Below, in pieces: positions 53,345-62,835 of a DNA stretch of 64,000 bases. The notes under the pieces are model-generated. The model had not been told where the DNA came from and ran no database searches. It saw nothing but the letters and a program-made list of their open reading frames with translations. Each line of letters begins with the position of its first letter. Positions within the stretch are counted from its first letter, which is position 1. This DNA comes from Candidatus Tidjanibacter faecipullorum (lineage in GTDB: Bacteria > Bacteroidota > Bacteroidia > Bacteroidales > Rikenellaceae). Made by a program: the position numbers and the translations under genes. The stretch covers positions 1-64,000 of the forward strand of contig DXCC01000015.1 in NCBI GenBank assembly GCA_019116245.1, given 5' to 3'.

Positions 53345-54742
53345 TCAGTTGCCGGCCATGAAGGTCTCGATCTCCTCGACCGTCACCGGAATGCGGCGTT
53401 TGCCGAGAATGCGGTTGCCCGTCTCGGTGATGAGCAGGTCATCCTCGATGCGCACACCGCCGAAGTTCATGTAGGGCTCCAGTTTGTCGAAGTTGATGAA
53501 CTCCTTGTTCAACCCCTCGTTTTTCCACTTGGCAATATAGGCCGGAATGAAGTAGATGCCCGGTTCGTCGGTCATCACCATGCCTGTCTGCAGGCGGCGC
53601 GCCATGCGCAGGTTGCTAACGCCCAACTGGTTGCTGCGTTCGGTTTCGAGGTCGTATCCCACGTATTTCTCGCCGATATCCTCCATGTCGTGCACATCGA
53701 GACCCATCATGTGGCCCAGTCCGTGAGGCATGAAGAGAGCATGTACGCCTTTCTCGACCGCATCGTCCAGATTGCCCTTCACCAGACCGAGTGCCGAGAG
53801 CCCCTCGAGGATCACCCGCACGGCGGCAAAGTGTACGTCGCGGTAGAGGATGCCCGGACGGGCCAGCTCAAAGGCACGGGCATTGGCAGCCAGGACGATG
53901 TTGTAGATATCGCGCTGCATGGGCGTAAACTTGCCGTTCACCGGATAGGTACGCGTAAAGTCGCTGCAGTAGTTCATCAGATTCTCGGCACCGGCATCGA
54001 CCAGCAGCATGCGGCCGCTCTCCAGAATACCGTTGTGGCTGTGGTTGTGGAGCGTTTCGCCGTGCTGCGTCACGATGGAGTGGAACGACACGCCGTCGCC
54101 CATCTCGAGCGTCACACCTTCGATGGCTCCGGCAATGTCCCGCTCACGCACGCCCGGACGGCACATGCGCATGGCCGTCGTATGCATGCGGTAGCCGATC
54201 TCGCAGGCCTCCTCGATCTCGCGGATCTCGTCGTCCGACTTCTTGTCGCGCAGCGATACGATGGCGATCGCCAGTTCAACCGAAATGCGGTGCGCCACCA
54301 TGTCGGGCGTCAGGCCGAGCCATGCACAGAGTTTCAGTTTGTTGTCCCCGCGATAGGGCGGCAGGAAGTGGATGTGGCGGCCCTTGCGGATAGCCAGCGT
54401 CAACGTCTCCTGCAGCTGGGCGAGCGAACCGGTGCGGGTCACGCCGACACTGGCACCGAGTTCATGGACGGTCGGCTGGGGACCGGTCCAGATAATATCG
54501 TCCATCGAGAGGTCGTCGCCGAAGAGCCAGTCCTCGCCGGCATCGATGTCGAGCAGGCCGACCAGATCGGGCTGCTGAATGCCGAAGAAATAGAGGAAGT
54601 TGCTGTCCTGACGGAAATGATAGGCGTTGTCCGGATAGTTGCGGGGAGCCTCGCCGTTGCCGGGCAACAGGATGATGCCGCCGCGCGACACGCGTTCACG
54701 CAACAGTTGGCGGCGCTGGATGTAAGTTTCTTTCGAGAACAT
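53345..54742 (-). CDS. pepP: Aminopeptidase P family metallopeptidase (Xaa-Pro aminopeptidase)
   Basis: A 465-residue pita-bread peptidase that removes N-terminal residues before proline. The N-terminal domain (about 1-170) precedes the catalytic one, in which all five metal ligands are visible: LLVDAGAE, CSDFTRTYP, HGLGHMMGLDVHD, TDEPGIYF and RIEDDLLIT. Length and order match PepP rather than the shorter methionine aminopeptidase or YpdF types. It is a single gene between two convergent or unrelated units. Confidence 0.94.
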   Translation of the reverse strand: MFSKETYIQRRQLLRERVSRGGIILLPGNGEAPRNYPDNAYHFRQDSNFLYFFGIQQPDLVGLLDIDAGEDWLFGDDLSMDDIIWTGPQPTVHELGASVGVTRTGSLAQLQETLTLAIRKGRHIHFLPPYRGDNKLKLCAWLGLTPDMVAHRISVELAIAIVSLRDKKSDDEIREIEEACEIGYRMHTTAMRMCRPGVRERDIAGAIEGVTLEMGDGVSFHSIVTQHGETLHNHSHNGILESGRMLLVDAGAENLMNYCSDFTRTYPVNGKFTPMQRDIYNIVLAANARAFELARPGILYRDVHFAAVRVILEGLSALGLVKGNLDDAVEKGVHALFMPHGLGHMMGLDVHDMEDIGEKYVGYDLETERSNQLGVSNLRMARRLQTGMVMTDEPGIYFIPAYIAKWKNEGLNKEFINFDKLEPYMNFGGVRIEDDLLITETGNRILGKRRIPVTVEEIETFMAGN

Positions 54743-54848
54743 GGTTGTTATGATTTATCGTTGATTTCGATTTTCAGCCCTACCATGTAAAGTTACGCTT
54801 TTTTCGGACACGCCGTATCGCCACGCTCAAAATAGCCTGTCCGGCCCG

Positions 54849-55616
54849 TCAGAACCGGAACGAGAGGCCGATCTGGACATACTCGGCACTCACAATGACC
54901 CCTTTCGCCGTCGGGCCGCCAAACAGCCAGTCGATGTGAGAGGGCCCCACGCCCAGAAGCGGCGAACAATAGAAGGACAATAGCTCGCTGATCTGCAACA
55001 CCCATTGCATCGACAGGCGGCCGACACCCCCGCCGCGCCAATGCCCCTGATCCTCATAGAGCCATACGCCCAGGCCGATGCCTATCCGGAAGCTCAGTCC
55101 GTCAAAGACAGGGAACTCCTTATAGTTCACCTCCATGACCTTGACACTATGCTCAATCTGCGAGCCATACTCATACTGGATTTGCGCCCCGATCTCAAAA
55201 TTTCCGGCCTGCCGATACGTATACTCCAGCGCTATCAAGGCCGCAAAATTAGAAAGTGTATTGCCTTCCAGACCAAACAACATGCTGAACGAATGACGCG
55301 GCCACACCACCTCCGGACTGACGGACGGTTCGGGCCTTGACGACACCGGACGCATCTTGGTGACATTGGAATTCTGCCTGGGCTTCTTGGGTTCCTTACG
55401 TTTCGGAAGCGGATCGAGTTTCAGCTCGTTGCGGGATCCGGGAGGCGACGCCATCCACAGCACCTCTTCCGGTAGCAACCGATCAGAAAGGGCAGGCAAC
55501 TCCGGTCGGAACGTCTGCACGATCCGATCATGCGCCGTACTTTCATACGGTGTACGAGCCTGCACGGTCGCCGAGACCAACAGGACAACCGTAAAAAACG
55601 TAACACGAAGCAACAT
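54849..55616 (-). CDS. Outer-membrane protein, paralogue 3 of a tandem family
   Basis: A 255-residue exported protein (signal MLLRVTFFTVVLLVSATVQA). A proline- and basic-rich linker (LKLDPLPKRKEPKKPRQNSN) is followed by beta strands ending YVQIGLSFRF with the terminal phenylalanine of outer-membrane barrels. It shares the ARTPY motif after the signal, SDRLLP and the C-terminus with the two genes upstream. The last gene of the three; the copies lie 35 and 71 bases apart and are probably one operon. Function unknown. Confidence 0.78.
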   Translation of the reverse strand: MLLRVTFFTVVLLVSATVQARTPYESTAHDRIVQTFRPELPALSDRLLPEEVLWMASPPGSRNELKLDPLPKRKEPKKPRQNSNVTKMRPVSSRPEPSVSPEVVWPRHSFSMLFGLEGNTLSNFAALIALEYTYRQAGNFEIGAQIQYEYGSQIEHSVKVMEVNYKEFPVFDGLSFRIGIGLGVWLYEDQGHWRGGGVGRLSMQWVLQISELLSFYCSPLLGVGPSHIDWLFGGPTAKGVIVSAEYVQIGLSFRF

Positions 55617-55651
55617 AAAAAGGTGTTTGTCCCGTTTAACCATCCGCCCCG

Positions 55652-56344
55652 TCAGAACCGGAACGAGAGACCGATCTGCATCATGTCGCAACTCTCTTCG
55701 ATGGAGCGGATGCCGATCGGACTATAGCCGATATCCAGGCAGGAGGGGCCAACGAGAATCGGCGACAAGGTCAGCGACACCACATTGCCGAGCTGCACCA
55801 CCCATTGGATCATGATGCGTCCCATCACGGCGCTGTAACTGTGGATATCCGACTGATAGATGGCCATGCCGATACCGATTCCCAGCCGCAGCGCAAGCCA
55901 CCGGAAGAGGGGCAGTTCCCAATAGTTCATCTCCAGCAATTTGATTTCGTGTATATAGGAAGGCACCAGATCGCGCAGTTCATATTGGAGCATGCTGCCG
56001 ACCCAGAATTTCCCTTTCAGCCGGTAGGCATACCCCAGCGAAGTCAACGGCCCGGCACCCTGCGTACTGGAAGCCAGTCCCAGCGCTCAGTTGATCGCAT
56101 GACGGGGTACGGCAGGGAATGAGTCGAGCACCAACTCCCCGGTTTCTCCGGACGGCCGGGAGCCGGATGGCGGTCTCTGCCACGGTCCATCCGCCGCAGG
56201 CAGCAGCCGATCCGACAAGACAGGAACCTCCAAACCGCAAGCTGCTGCGGTCGGCTTATTGGCCTCACACGCATACGGCGTGCGGGCCTGCAGGGCGGCC
56301 GACACCCACAGCGCGACGGCAAGCAAGGAAAGACGGAGCAACAT
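55652..56344 (-). pseudogene. Outer-membrane protein paralogue 2, interrupted by an in-frame TGA
   Basis: Signal MLLRLSLLAVALWVSAALQA and SDRLLPAADG are followed by PRHAIN and then a TGA at 56087-56089. The same frame continues with ALGLASSTQGAGPLTSLGYA and runs to MQIGLSFRF, aligning residue for residue with paralogue 1 (PRHAIHAAVGMALSTQ). So a single nonsense codon stands where the intact copy has alanine. It would be a 230-residue protein if read through. A true pseudogene, a sequencing error or readthrough are all possible. Confidence 0.82.
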
Positions 56345-56415
56345 AGGTCAATCAGGTAAAAATTATGGCAAATACCGGTACCCGCTGCAAGGATCATGTT
56401 TCCGGCAGGGAACAC

Positions 56416-57075
56416 TCAGAAACGGAACGAAAGGCCGAGCTGGCCATATTCGCCACCGTAGATAAACCTGGAGTTGAACCAGTTGTACACAAGATCAATA
56501 TTGGAAGGTCCCAGAATAAACGGTGACAGGGTCAGCGATACCACCCGCCCGAGCCGCACAGCCCACTGCACCGTCAGGCGCCCCATCGGCATGCAGACAA
56601 ATCCGTTACCGGACGAACTGATTGCCATACCTATTCCGACCCCGCAGCGAATGGCCAGCCACCGGGTGAGCTCCATCTCCCAACAGTTCATCTCCAGCAG
56701 GTCGATCTCAAATTCGGCCGGCAATCCGTAGATCGTATTTTCCACAATGCCGCCGATCCAGAAATCATTCTCCAGCCGGTAGGAGTAGCCCAACGACCAC
56801 ATCGGGCCAAAATTTTGCGTGCTGAGCGCCATGCCCACCGCCGCATGGATCGCATGGCGAGGTCGGGTATCGGAGGCAAACGGATCGAGCAAGAGACTGC
56901 TGTCCATCGCGCTGGCAGGAGGCGCCGTCAATCGGATCCCCGGGTCGGATCCTTGCGGAGAGACAGCATGCAACGGAACGGATGCAAATCGGGCCGCAGC
57001 CACTTCCGGCGTGCGGGCCTGCAGGGCGGCCGACGCCAGCAGCGCGGCCGCGAATAGTGCAAAACGAGGAAACAT
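56416..57075 (-). CDS. Outer-membrane protein, paralogue 1 of a tandem family
   Basis: A 219-residue exported protein (signal MFPRFALFAAALLASAALQA, then RTPEV). After a linker, the barrel-like part has MWSLGYSYRLENDFWIGGIV, LLEMNCWEMELTRWLAIRCG and a QLGLSFRF end. It is the first gene of the three and follows a TATCTTTG box. The family looks lineage-specific; I know no function. Confidence 0.8.
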   Translation of the reverse strand: MFPRFALFAAALLASAALQARTPEVAAARFASVPLHAVSPQGSDPGIRLTAPPASAMDSSLLLDPFASDTRPRHAIHAAVGMALSTQNFGPMWSLGYSYRLENDFWIGGIVENTIYGLPAEFEIDLLEMNCWEMELTRWLAIRCGVGIGMAISSSGNGFVCMPMGRLTVQWAVRLGRVVSLTLSPFILGPSNIDLVYNWFNSRFIYGGEYGQLGLSFRF

Positions 57076-57142
57076 GATTCAGTCGGTTTTCAGGTGATAC
57101 AGCCGGCCGCACACGCTCCACGGTCCGTGCAGGCTGTATTAC

Positions 57143-57150
57143 CAAAGATA
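57143..57150 (-). promoter_or_regulatory. Putative -7 box of the outer-membrane paralogue operon
   Basis: The minus strand reads TATCTTTG 68 bases before the first paralogue. The -33 box is not clear. Confidence 0.55.
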
Positions 57151-57204
57151 ACAAAAAAGCTGCCAAACTCATTATTCACCCCAATAATACGGCGTCTGCA
57201 CAAC

Positions 57205-57244
57205 AAAAAACGGCATCCGCCGCCCCTCCGGGCCACGGATGCCG
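57205..57244 (-). terminator. Rho-independent terminator after sufB
   Basis: CGGCATCCG / CGGATGCCG with a GC-rich 16-nt interior, then six T on the minus strand, 30 bases after the sufB stop. Confidence 0.85.
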
Positions 57245-57276
57245 CCGTATCGGATCGGGTTGCGACCGTTCGCCGA

Positions 57277-58728
57277 CTAACCCACGGTACCCTCCAGACT
57301 GACGGAGAGCAGTTTCTGCGCCTCGACGGCAAACTCCATCGGCAACTTGTTCAGCACCTCCTTGGCATAGCCGTTCACAATCAGTCCGACGGCCTCCTCC
57401 GTATCCAGACCGCGCTGGTTGCAATACATCAGCTGGTCGTCGCTGATTTTCGATGTCGTAGCCTCGTGTTCCACGACGGCGTTCTCGTTACGCACGTCCA
57501 GCACGGGGAACGTGTGCGCGCCGCACCGGTCGCCGATCAGCAGCGAATCGCACTGCGAATAGTTGCGCGCATGCTCCGCCTTCGGATTGACCTGCACCAG
57601 ACCGCGGTAGCTGTTCTGGCTGCGGCCGGCCGAGATGCCCTTCGAGACGATCCGGCTGCGGGTGTTGCGCCCCAGGTGAATCATTTTGGTACCCGTATCG
57701 GCCTGCTGGAAATTGTTGGTCAGCGCCACCGAATAGAACTCGGCCGAGGAGTTGTCTCCGGCCAGTATGCAGCTCGGATATTTCCACGTGATGGCCGAAC
57801 CGGTCTCCACCTGGGTCCACGACAGCCGGGCATTCTCGCCGCGGCAGATGCCGCGCTTGGTCACGAAGTTGTAGATACCGCCCTTACCCTCCTTGTCGCC
57901 CGGATACCAGTTCTGAACGGTCGAATATTTCACCTCGGCGTCCTTCATCACCACGATCTCCACGACGGCGGCGTGCAGCTGGTTTTCGTCGCGGCGGGGC
58001 GCCGTACATCCCTCCAGGTAGCTGACATAGGCTCCCTCGTCGGCCACGATCAGCGTACGTTCAAACTGTCCCGTGCCGGCGGCATTGATGCGGAAGTAGG
58101 TGCTCAACTCCATCGGGCAACGCACTCCCTTGGGAATGTAGCAGAACGAACCGTCAGAGAAGACGGCCGCGTTGAGTGCGGCATAGAAGTTGTCCGTATA
58201 GGGCACCACACTGCCCAGGTAGCGGCGCACGAGATCGGGATAGTCGCGGATCGCCTCGCTCATCGAGCAGAAGACGATGCCCAGATCGCCCAGCGTCTCC
58301 TTGAAGGTGGTCTTGACCGACACCGAGTCCATCACGGCATCGACAGCTACGCCGCTCAGCGCCAGCTGCTCCTCCAGTGGAATACCCAGCTTGTCGAAGG
58401 TTTTTTTCAGTTCGGGATCGATCTCCTCCGCCTTGCCCTCACCCTTGGCTTTCGCCGTCTTGGGAGCGGCATAGTAGATGATGTCCTGGAAGTCGATCTC
58501 GGGAATGTCGAGATGGGCCCAGGTGGGCAGTTTCATCTTCTGCCACTGGCGGTAGGCGGCCAGCCGGTATTCGGTCATCCACTCCGGTTCGCCCTTCTTG
58601 GCCGAGATCAGCCGGACGATATCCTCGTTCAAGCCACGGGGAATGGTCTCCGTGGCGATATCGGTCGTAAAACCGTATTTGTATTCCTGTTCGGTAATGT
58701 CCCGCAACAGTTGGTTGCTGTCTTCCAT
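57277..58728 (-). CDS. sufB: Fe-S cluster assembly scaffold protein SufB
   Basis: SufB, 483 residues, core of the SufBCD complex on which iron-sulfur clusters are built. Typical segments: [43 protein letters not shown]-like [16 protein letters not shown], and the C-terminal [12 protein letters not shown] with [14 protein letters not shown] and the [17 protein letters not shown] block. The start [14 protein letters not shown] at 58728 is the family norm. Here sufB has its own promoter and terminator; sufC and sufD, usually next to it, are not in the window. Confidence 0.95.
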   Translation of the reverse strand: MEDSNQLLRDITEQEYKYGFTTDIATETIPRGLNEDIVRLISAKKGEPEWMTEYRLAAYRQWQKMKLPTWAHLDIPEIDFQDIIYYAAPKTAKAKGEGKAEEIDPELKKTFDKLGIPLEEQLALSGVAVDAVMDSVSVKTTFKETLGDLGIVFCSMSEAIRDYPDLVRRYLGSVVPYTDNFYAALNAAVFSDGSFCYIPKGVRCPMELSTYFRINAAGTGQFERTLIVADEGAYVSYLEGCTAPRRDENQLHAAVVEIVVMKDAEVKYSTVQNWYPGDKEGKGGIYNFVTKRGICRGENARLSWTQVETGSAITWKYPSCILAGDNSSAEFYSVALTNNFQQADTGTKMIHLGRNTRSRIVSKGISAGRSQNSYRGLVQVNPKAEHARNYSQCDSLLIGDRCGAHTFPVLDVRNENAVVEHEATTSKISDDQLMYCNQRGLDTEEAVGLIVNGYAKEVLNKLPMEFAVEAQKLLSVSLEGTVG

Positions 58729-58758
58729 AGTGTACAAGATTCTTTCGTACTCGATAGG

Positions 58759-58790
58759 CAAAGTTACGCAACTCGCACCAGCGGGCCAAA
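58759..58790 (-). promoter_or_regulatory. sufB promoter
   Basis: The minus strand reads TTTG (58790-58787), 20 nt, TAACTTTG (58766-58759), 30 bases before the sufB start. Confidence 0.75.
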
Positions 58791-58926
58791 TTTCCGGGAG
58801 AAATATCCGCCGTTCCGCCATGCGCTCTTCTCAAAAGACGCATACGACCTTCCGAATATTGTTCGGCCACCGTCTTTCTCCAATTTTAAATAGGTATGAA
58901 TAAAAATTTCAGATTTGCGGAACGGC

Positions 58927-58959
58927 TTGACTTCCATTCCAAATTATCGCTTAACTTTG
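58927..58959 (+). promoter_or_regulatory. Promoter of the phosphate transporter gene
   Basis: TTG (58927-58929), 22 nt, TAACTTTG (58952-58959). The spacer is slightly long, but the -7 box is perfect. Confidence 0.6.
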
Positions 58960-58997
58960 TTCCAAATTTTTCATCTACACCTTAATCTGACAGGACC

Positions 58998-61247
58998 ATG
59001 GAGACTATCTACACCGTCATTGTCATCATTCTTCTCATTTTGGCCATTCTCGGTCTGGTCGTAGGAGTTTCCAACGACGCCGTCAATTTCCTCAACTCGG
59101 CCATCGGTTCCAAAGCCGCCTCGCGCCGCGTCATCTTTACCGTCGCCTCGGTGGGCATCCTGCTGGGCACCATGACCTCCAGCGGCATGATGGAGGTGGC
59201 CCGCAGCGGCGTCTTCCATCCCGACATGTTCACCTTCAGGGACGTGATGATGCTCTTCCTGGGCGTCATGTTCGCCAACGTCATCCTGCTTGACCTGTTC
59301 AACACCTTCGGTCTGCCCACTTCAACCACCGTTTCGCTGGTATTCGGTCTGCTGGGTGCCGCCGTAGCGGTCGCCTCGGTCAAGATCCACGAGGATCCGT
59401 CGCTCACCGCGGCCGACATGTCCCACTACATCAACTCCGGCAAGGCCCTCGTCATCATATCGGGTATCCTATCCTCGGTGGTCATCGCCTTCATAGTGGG
59501 CGCCATCGTGATGTTCATCAGCCGACTGATCTTCACCTTCCGCTACCAGAAGGTGCTGAGCCGCTTCGGCGCCATCTGGTGCGGCATCGCCTTCACCGCC
59601 ATCGCCTACTTCGCCCTCTTCAAGGGTCTCAAGGATTCGGGCCTCATCCGCCCCGAATTCTTCGACATGCTCTCGGCCCACATCGGCTGGATCCTGCTGG
59701 GCTTCTGGGCGCTCAGCTCGCTAGTGATGTTCCTGCTGCAGCTGGCCAAGGTGAGCATTCTGAAGGTTACCATTCTGGCCGGTACCTTCTCCCTGGCCCT
59801 GGCCTTCGCGGGCAATGACCTGGTCAACTTCATCGGCGTACCGCTTGCCGGCCTCGACTCGTACAGCATCGCCGCCGCGGCCGGAGGAGACGACTCCATG
59901 CTGATGGGCAAGCTGAGCGAACCCGTCATCGCCAATCCGCTCTACCTGCTGATAGCAGGCATCATCATGATCGTCACGCTGTGGACCTCCAAGAAGGCCC
60001 GGAGCGTCAGCGACACGGAGATCAACCTCGCCAAACAGGACGAAGGCACCGAACGTTTCGGTTCGACGCTCTTCTCGCGTTCACTGGTCCGCGTGGCCCT
60101 GACCTTCAACGGCTGGTACGAAGACCATGCCCCCGCATCATTCCAGCGTGCCATCCGCAAACGGTTCCTGCCCCTGCGGGCCGATGAAAAGGGAGCGCAC
60201 GCCCACTTCGACCTGATCCGCGCCACGGTCAACCTGACGGTCGCCTCGATTCTGATCGCCTCGGCCACCTCGCTGAAACTGCCTCTCTCGACCACCTATG
60301 TGACTTTCATGGTGGCCATGGGTAGCTCGCTGGCCGACAAGGCTTGGGGCCGCGAAAGCGCCGTATACCGCATCACGGGCGTCATCACGGTCATCACGGG
60401 CTGGTTCGTCACGGCGCTGATCGCCTTCATCATCGCCCTGATCGTCACCTATGTCCTGCTGTGGGGCGGCACGTGGGCCGTAATCGCCGTATCGCTCCTG
60501 TGCGTGGGCATGTTCATCCAGAGCTCGATCACCCACAAACGCCGCACCGACAAAGAGCACAAGACCGAATCGCTGGTATCCGCCTCGGGCAACAACACCC
60601 AGGAGGTCATGAACAACATCGTCAAGGAGATCAGCGGCATCATGACCCAGACCACCGAAATCTACAGCAAGACGATCCGCGCCACGCTCGAGGAGGACCG
60701 CAAGACGCTGCGCCAGATGGTGCGCGAGTCGAACGACCTCTTCTACAACGCCCGCGAGCAGAAATACGCCATGCTCCCCACCCTGCAGAAACTGCACGAC
60801 CACTACATCGAGGCGGGTTACTTCTACGTACAGGTGGTGGACTACATCAGCGAGATGTCCAAGGCGCTGATCCACATCACGCGCCCCTGTTTCGAACACA
60901 TTGACAACAACCACCGCGGCATGAGCGAGGAGCAGGTGGAGGATCTGCTCAAGATCAACGACCGCGTGTCTGAAATCTATGACCACATCCGGATCATGCT
61001 GCAGAACAACGACTACTCCGACACGAACGTGGTGCTGGAGATGCGCGACGAGCTCTTCGGCATGATCGACGAGGCGGTCAAGAACCAGCTGCGCCGCATC
61101 AAGACCAAGGCGACCAGCACCAAGGCCAGCATGCTCTACCTCACGATCCTCAACGAGACCAAGACGATGGTGCTGCAATCGCGCAACATTCTCAAGTCGC
61201 AGCGCTCCTTCATGGAGAATCAGGATCCGGCCAACGACCTCAAATAG
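58998..61247 (+). CDS. Inorganic phosphate transporter (Pit) fused to a PhoU-like domain
   Basis: A 749-residue inner-membrane protein. The Pit domain has the inverted repeats with the ND motifs, GVSNDAVNFLNSAIG near the start and AFAGNDLVNFIGVPL in the middle, plus TFGLPTSTTVSLVFGL and LKLPLSTTYVTFMVAMGSS. About ten to twelve helices are present. From about residue 530 a long helical cytosolic domain follows (EVMNNIVKEISGIMTQTTEI to the end), similar in style to PhoU/DUF47 proteins that regulate Pit. In other bacteria that partner is a separate gene. It is monocistronic. Confidence 0.92.
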   Translation: METIYTVIVIILLILAILGLVVGVSNDAVNFLNSAIGSKAASRRVIFTVASVGILLGTMTSSGMMEVARSGVFHPDMFTFRDVMMLFLGVMFANVILLDLFNTFGLPTSTTVSLVFGLLGAAVAVASVKIHEDPSLTAADMSHYINSGKALVIISGILSSVVIAFIVGAIVMFISRLIFTFRYQKVLSRFGAIWCGIAFTAIAYFALFKGLKDSGLIRPEFFDMLSAHIGWILLGFWALSSLVMFLLQLAKVSILKVTILAGTFSLALAFAGNDLVNFIGVPLAGLDSYSIAAAAGGDDSMLMGKLSEPVIANPLYLLIAGIIMIVTLWTSKKARSVSDTEINLAKQDEGTERFGSTLFSRSLVRVALTFNGWYEDHAPASFQRAIRKRFLPLRADEKGAHAHFDLIRATVNLTVASILIASATSLKLPLSTTYVTFMVAMGSSLADKAWGRESAVYRITGVITVITGWFVTALIAFIIALIVTYVLLWGGTWAVIAVSLLCVGMFIQSSITHKRRTDKEHKTESLVSASGNNTQEVMNNIVKEISGIMTQTTEIYSKTIRATLEEDRKTLRQMVRESNDLFYNAREQKYAMLPTLQKLHDHYIEAGYFYVQVVDYISEMSKALIHITRPCFEHIDNNHRGMSEEQVEDLLKINDRVSEIYDHIRIMLQNNDYSDTNVVLEMRDELFGMIDEAVKNQLRRIKTKATSTKASMLYLTILNETKTMVLQSRNILKSQRSFMENQDPANDLK

Positions 61248-61269
61248 CGGAGGCAGCCCTGCCAAACCA

Positions 61270-61310
61270 AAAACGGAGGGCGGAAACGTACTGTTTCCGC
61301 CCTCCGTTTT
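61270..61310. terminator. Bidirectional terminator between Pit and rubredoxin genes
   Basis: An 18-bp stem (AAAACGGAGGGCGGAAAC and its complement) with a 5-nt loop; T-rich on the plus side and usable for the convergent rubredoxin transcript. Confidence 0.88.
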
Positions 61311-61328
61311 GGTTGTCCGGCCTCGCGC

Positions 61329-61490
61329 CTAGTCCAGCTCGGTAAACTGATCCTTGCCGACCCCACAGGTCGGGCAGACCCAGTCTTCCGGCAGATCCTC
61401 GAAAGCCACGCCGGGTGCGATGCCAGCATCGGGATCGCCGACTGCGGGATCGTAGATGTACCCGCACACGGAACAGATGTATGTTTTCAT
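61329..61490 (-). CDS. Rubredoxin
   Basis: A 53-residue rubredoxin, a one-iron electron carrier used by anaerobes in oxygen and peroxide defence. Both knuckles are complete: [12 protein letters not shown] with CxxCG and [14 protein letters not shown] with CPxCG. The motif [10 protein letters not shown] between them is the family norm. It is a single short gene on the minus strand, ending at the bidirectional terminator. Confidence 0.95.
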   Translation of the reverse strand: MKTYICSVCGYIYDPAVGDPDAGIAPGVAFEDLPEDWVCPTCGVGKDQFTELD

Positions 61491-61668
61491 AAGGTTGCGT
61501 TTTGCGGCAGTCCGGAAACTGCCCGGTTTCTACAAGCGAAGGTAACAAAAGCGCGGCCAAAGCCGCCAATCCCGGACAAAATATTTTCCGGATTTCCCCG
61601 TTTGGGAAACAGTTTTGCCTCCGCATGCCACCGTGCCGGAGACGATACGCATATCGGCAAAAAAGAAT

Positions 61669-61676
61669 TATCTTTG
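61669..61676 (+). promoter_or_regulatory. Putative -7 box of the DUF4834/MlaEF operon
   Basis: TATCTTTG lies 37 bases before the DUF4834 start codon. Confidence 0.6.
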
Positions 61677-61713
61677 TCAATACGATTACGTTAACCCGCT
61701 AACCATCCGCACC

Positions 61714-62085
61714 ATGAAATCCACCGGAATAGGCACCTACATTCTCATCACGATCCTGATCCTGCTGGTCTTCGGCCTGATATCGGTCGGTGACGTACTC
61801 AGCGCCGTGTTCTATGTCCTGCTGGGCATTGCCGTACTTATTCTTGCCGGCCTCCTGTTTCTCCAGTACAAACTCCGCCGCATCCGCCGCCAGATGGAGC
61901 AGAACGGCGAATCGGCCCGCTCCTACTCCTGGGGCTCGCGCAGCTCACGCCAACCCCGTCAGGACGGCGAGGTGACCGTACATCAGACCCGCACCGCTAC
62001 CGAAAAAGTGGTCAGCAACCAGGTAGGTGACTATGTCGAATACGAAGACATCCGCGAAGAACGCACGGAGGAGACCACGAAGTAA
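61714..62085 (+). CDS. DUF4834 family membrane protein
   Basis: A 123-residue protein with two membrane helices in residues 8-50 (IGTYILITILILLVFGLISV, SAVFYVLLGIAVLILAGLLF) and a charged cytosolic tail that ends in VGDYVEYEDIREERTEETT. This fits DUF4834, small Bacteroidetes proteins of unknown role. The ATG at 61714 is preferred to an upstream frame. The MlaE-like gene begins 9 bases after its stop, so it is part of that operon. Confidence 0.82.
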   Translation: MKSTGIGTYILITILILLVFGLISVGDVLSAVFYVLLGIAVLILAGLLFLQYKLRRIRRQMEQNGESARSYSWGSRSSRQPRQDGEVTVHQTRTATEKVVSNQVGDYVEYEDIREERTEETTK

Positions 62086-62094
62086 TCGGGAGCC

Positions 62095-62835
62095 ATGCGA
62101 CTGTTTGCGTTCATAGGACGATACTTCATGCTGATGGGAAAGGTCTTTTCCCGTCCCGAACGGTCGAGCGTCTACTACCGGCGCGTACTGACCGAAATGG
62201 TCTCGCTGGGTCTCAACTCGATCGGCATCGTGTCGCTCGTGTCGGTCTTCATGGGGGCCGTACTGATGCTCCAGATGTGCATCAACTTCGAGTCGCCCTT
62301 CATTCCGCGCGTGCTGATGGGCTACGCCACCCGTGAGGTGATGATCCTTGAGTTCAGTTCAACGGTCGTCGCCCTGATCCTCGCCGGCCGGGTCGGCTCG
62401 AGCATCGCCTCCGAAATCGGCACCATGCGCATCACCGAACAGATCGACGCCCTGGAGATCATGGGCGTCAATTCGGCCGGCTACCTCATCCTGCCCAAGG
62501 TCATCGCCACGATGATCAGTTTCCCGCTGCTGGCCGTCCTGAGCATCTTCGTGGGCCTGGTCGGCGGCTACATCATCACGATTGCCACGGGCATCATCCT
62601 GCCCGACACCTATATCGAAGGTTTGAAAATGGATTTCAAACTCTTCTCGGTCATCTACGCGCTCATCAAGATGGTCGTCTATGCGCTCATCATCACCTCC
62701 GTGTCGGGCTTCTTCGGCTACTATGCCAAAGGCAACTCGCTGGAGGTGGGACGCGCCAGCACGCGCGCCGTGGTGGTCAGCTCGGCGCTGATCCTGATGA
62801 TGGACCTCGTGATCACTCAAATCTCCTACCTGTGA
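62095..62835 (+). CDS. mlaE: MlaE/YrbE-type ABC transporter permease
   Basis: A 246-residue permease of the Mla (lipid trafficking) family. The conserved block EIGTMRITEQIDALEIMGVN is present, with five or so membrane helices and a C-terminal GKGNSLEVGRAST-like stretch (YAKGNSLEVGRAST). The complex moves phospholipids between inner and outer membranes. Its stop overlaps the start of the ATPase gene (GTGA). A substrate-binding MlaD is not in the window. Confidence 0.93.
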   Translation: MRLFAFIGRYFMLMGKVFSRPERSSVYYRRVLTEMVSLGLNSIGIVSLVSVFMGAVLMLQMCINFESPFIPRVLMGYATREVMILEFSSTVVALILAGRVGSSIASEIGTMRITEQIDALEIMGVNSAGYLILPKVIATMISFPLLAVLSIFVGLVGGYIITIATGIILPDTYIEGLKMDFKLFSVIYALIKMVVYALIITSVSGFFGYYAKGNSLEVGRASTRAVVVSSALILMMDLVITQISYL

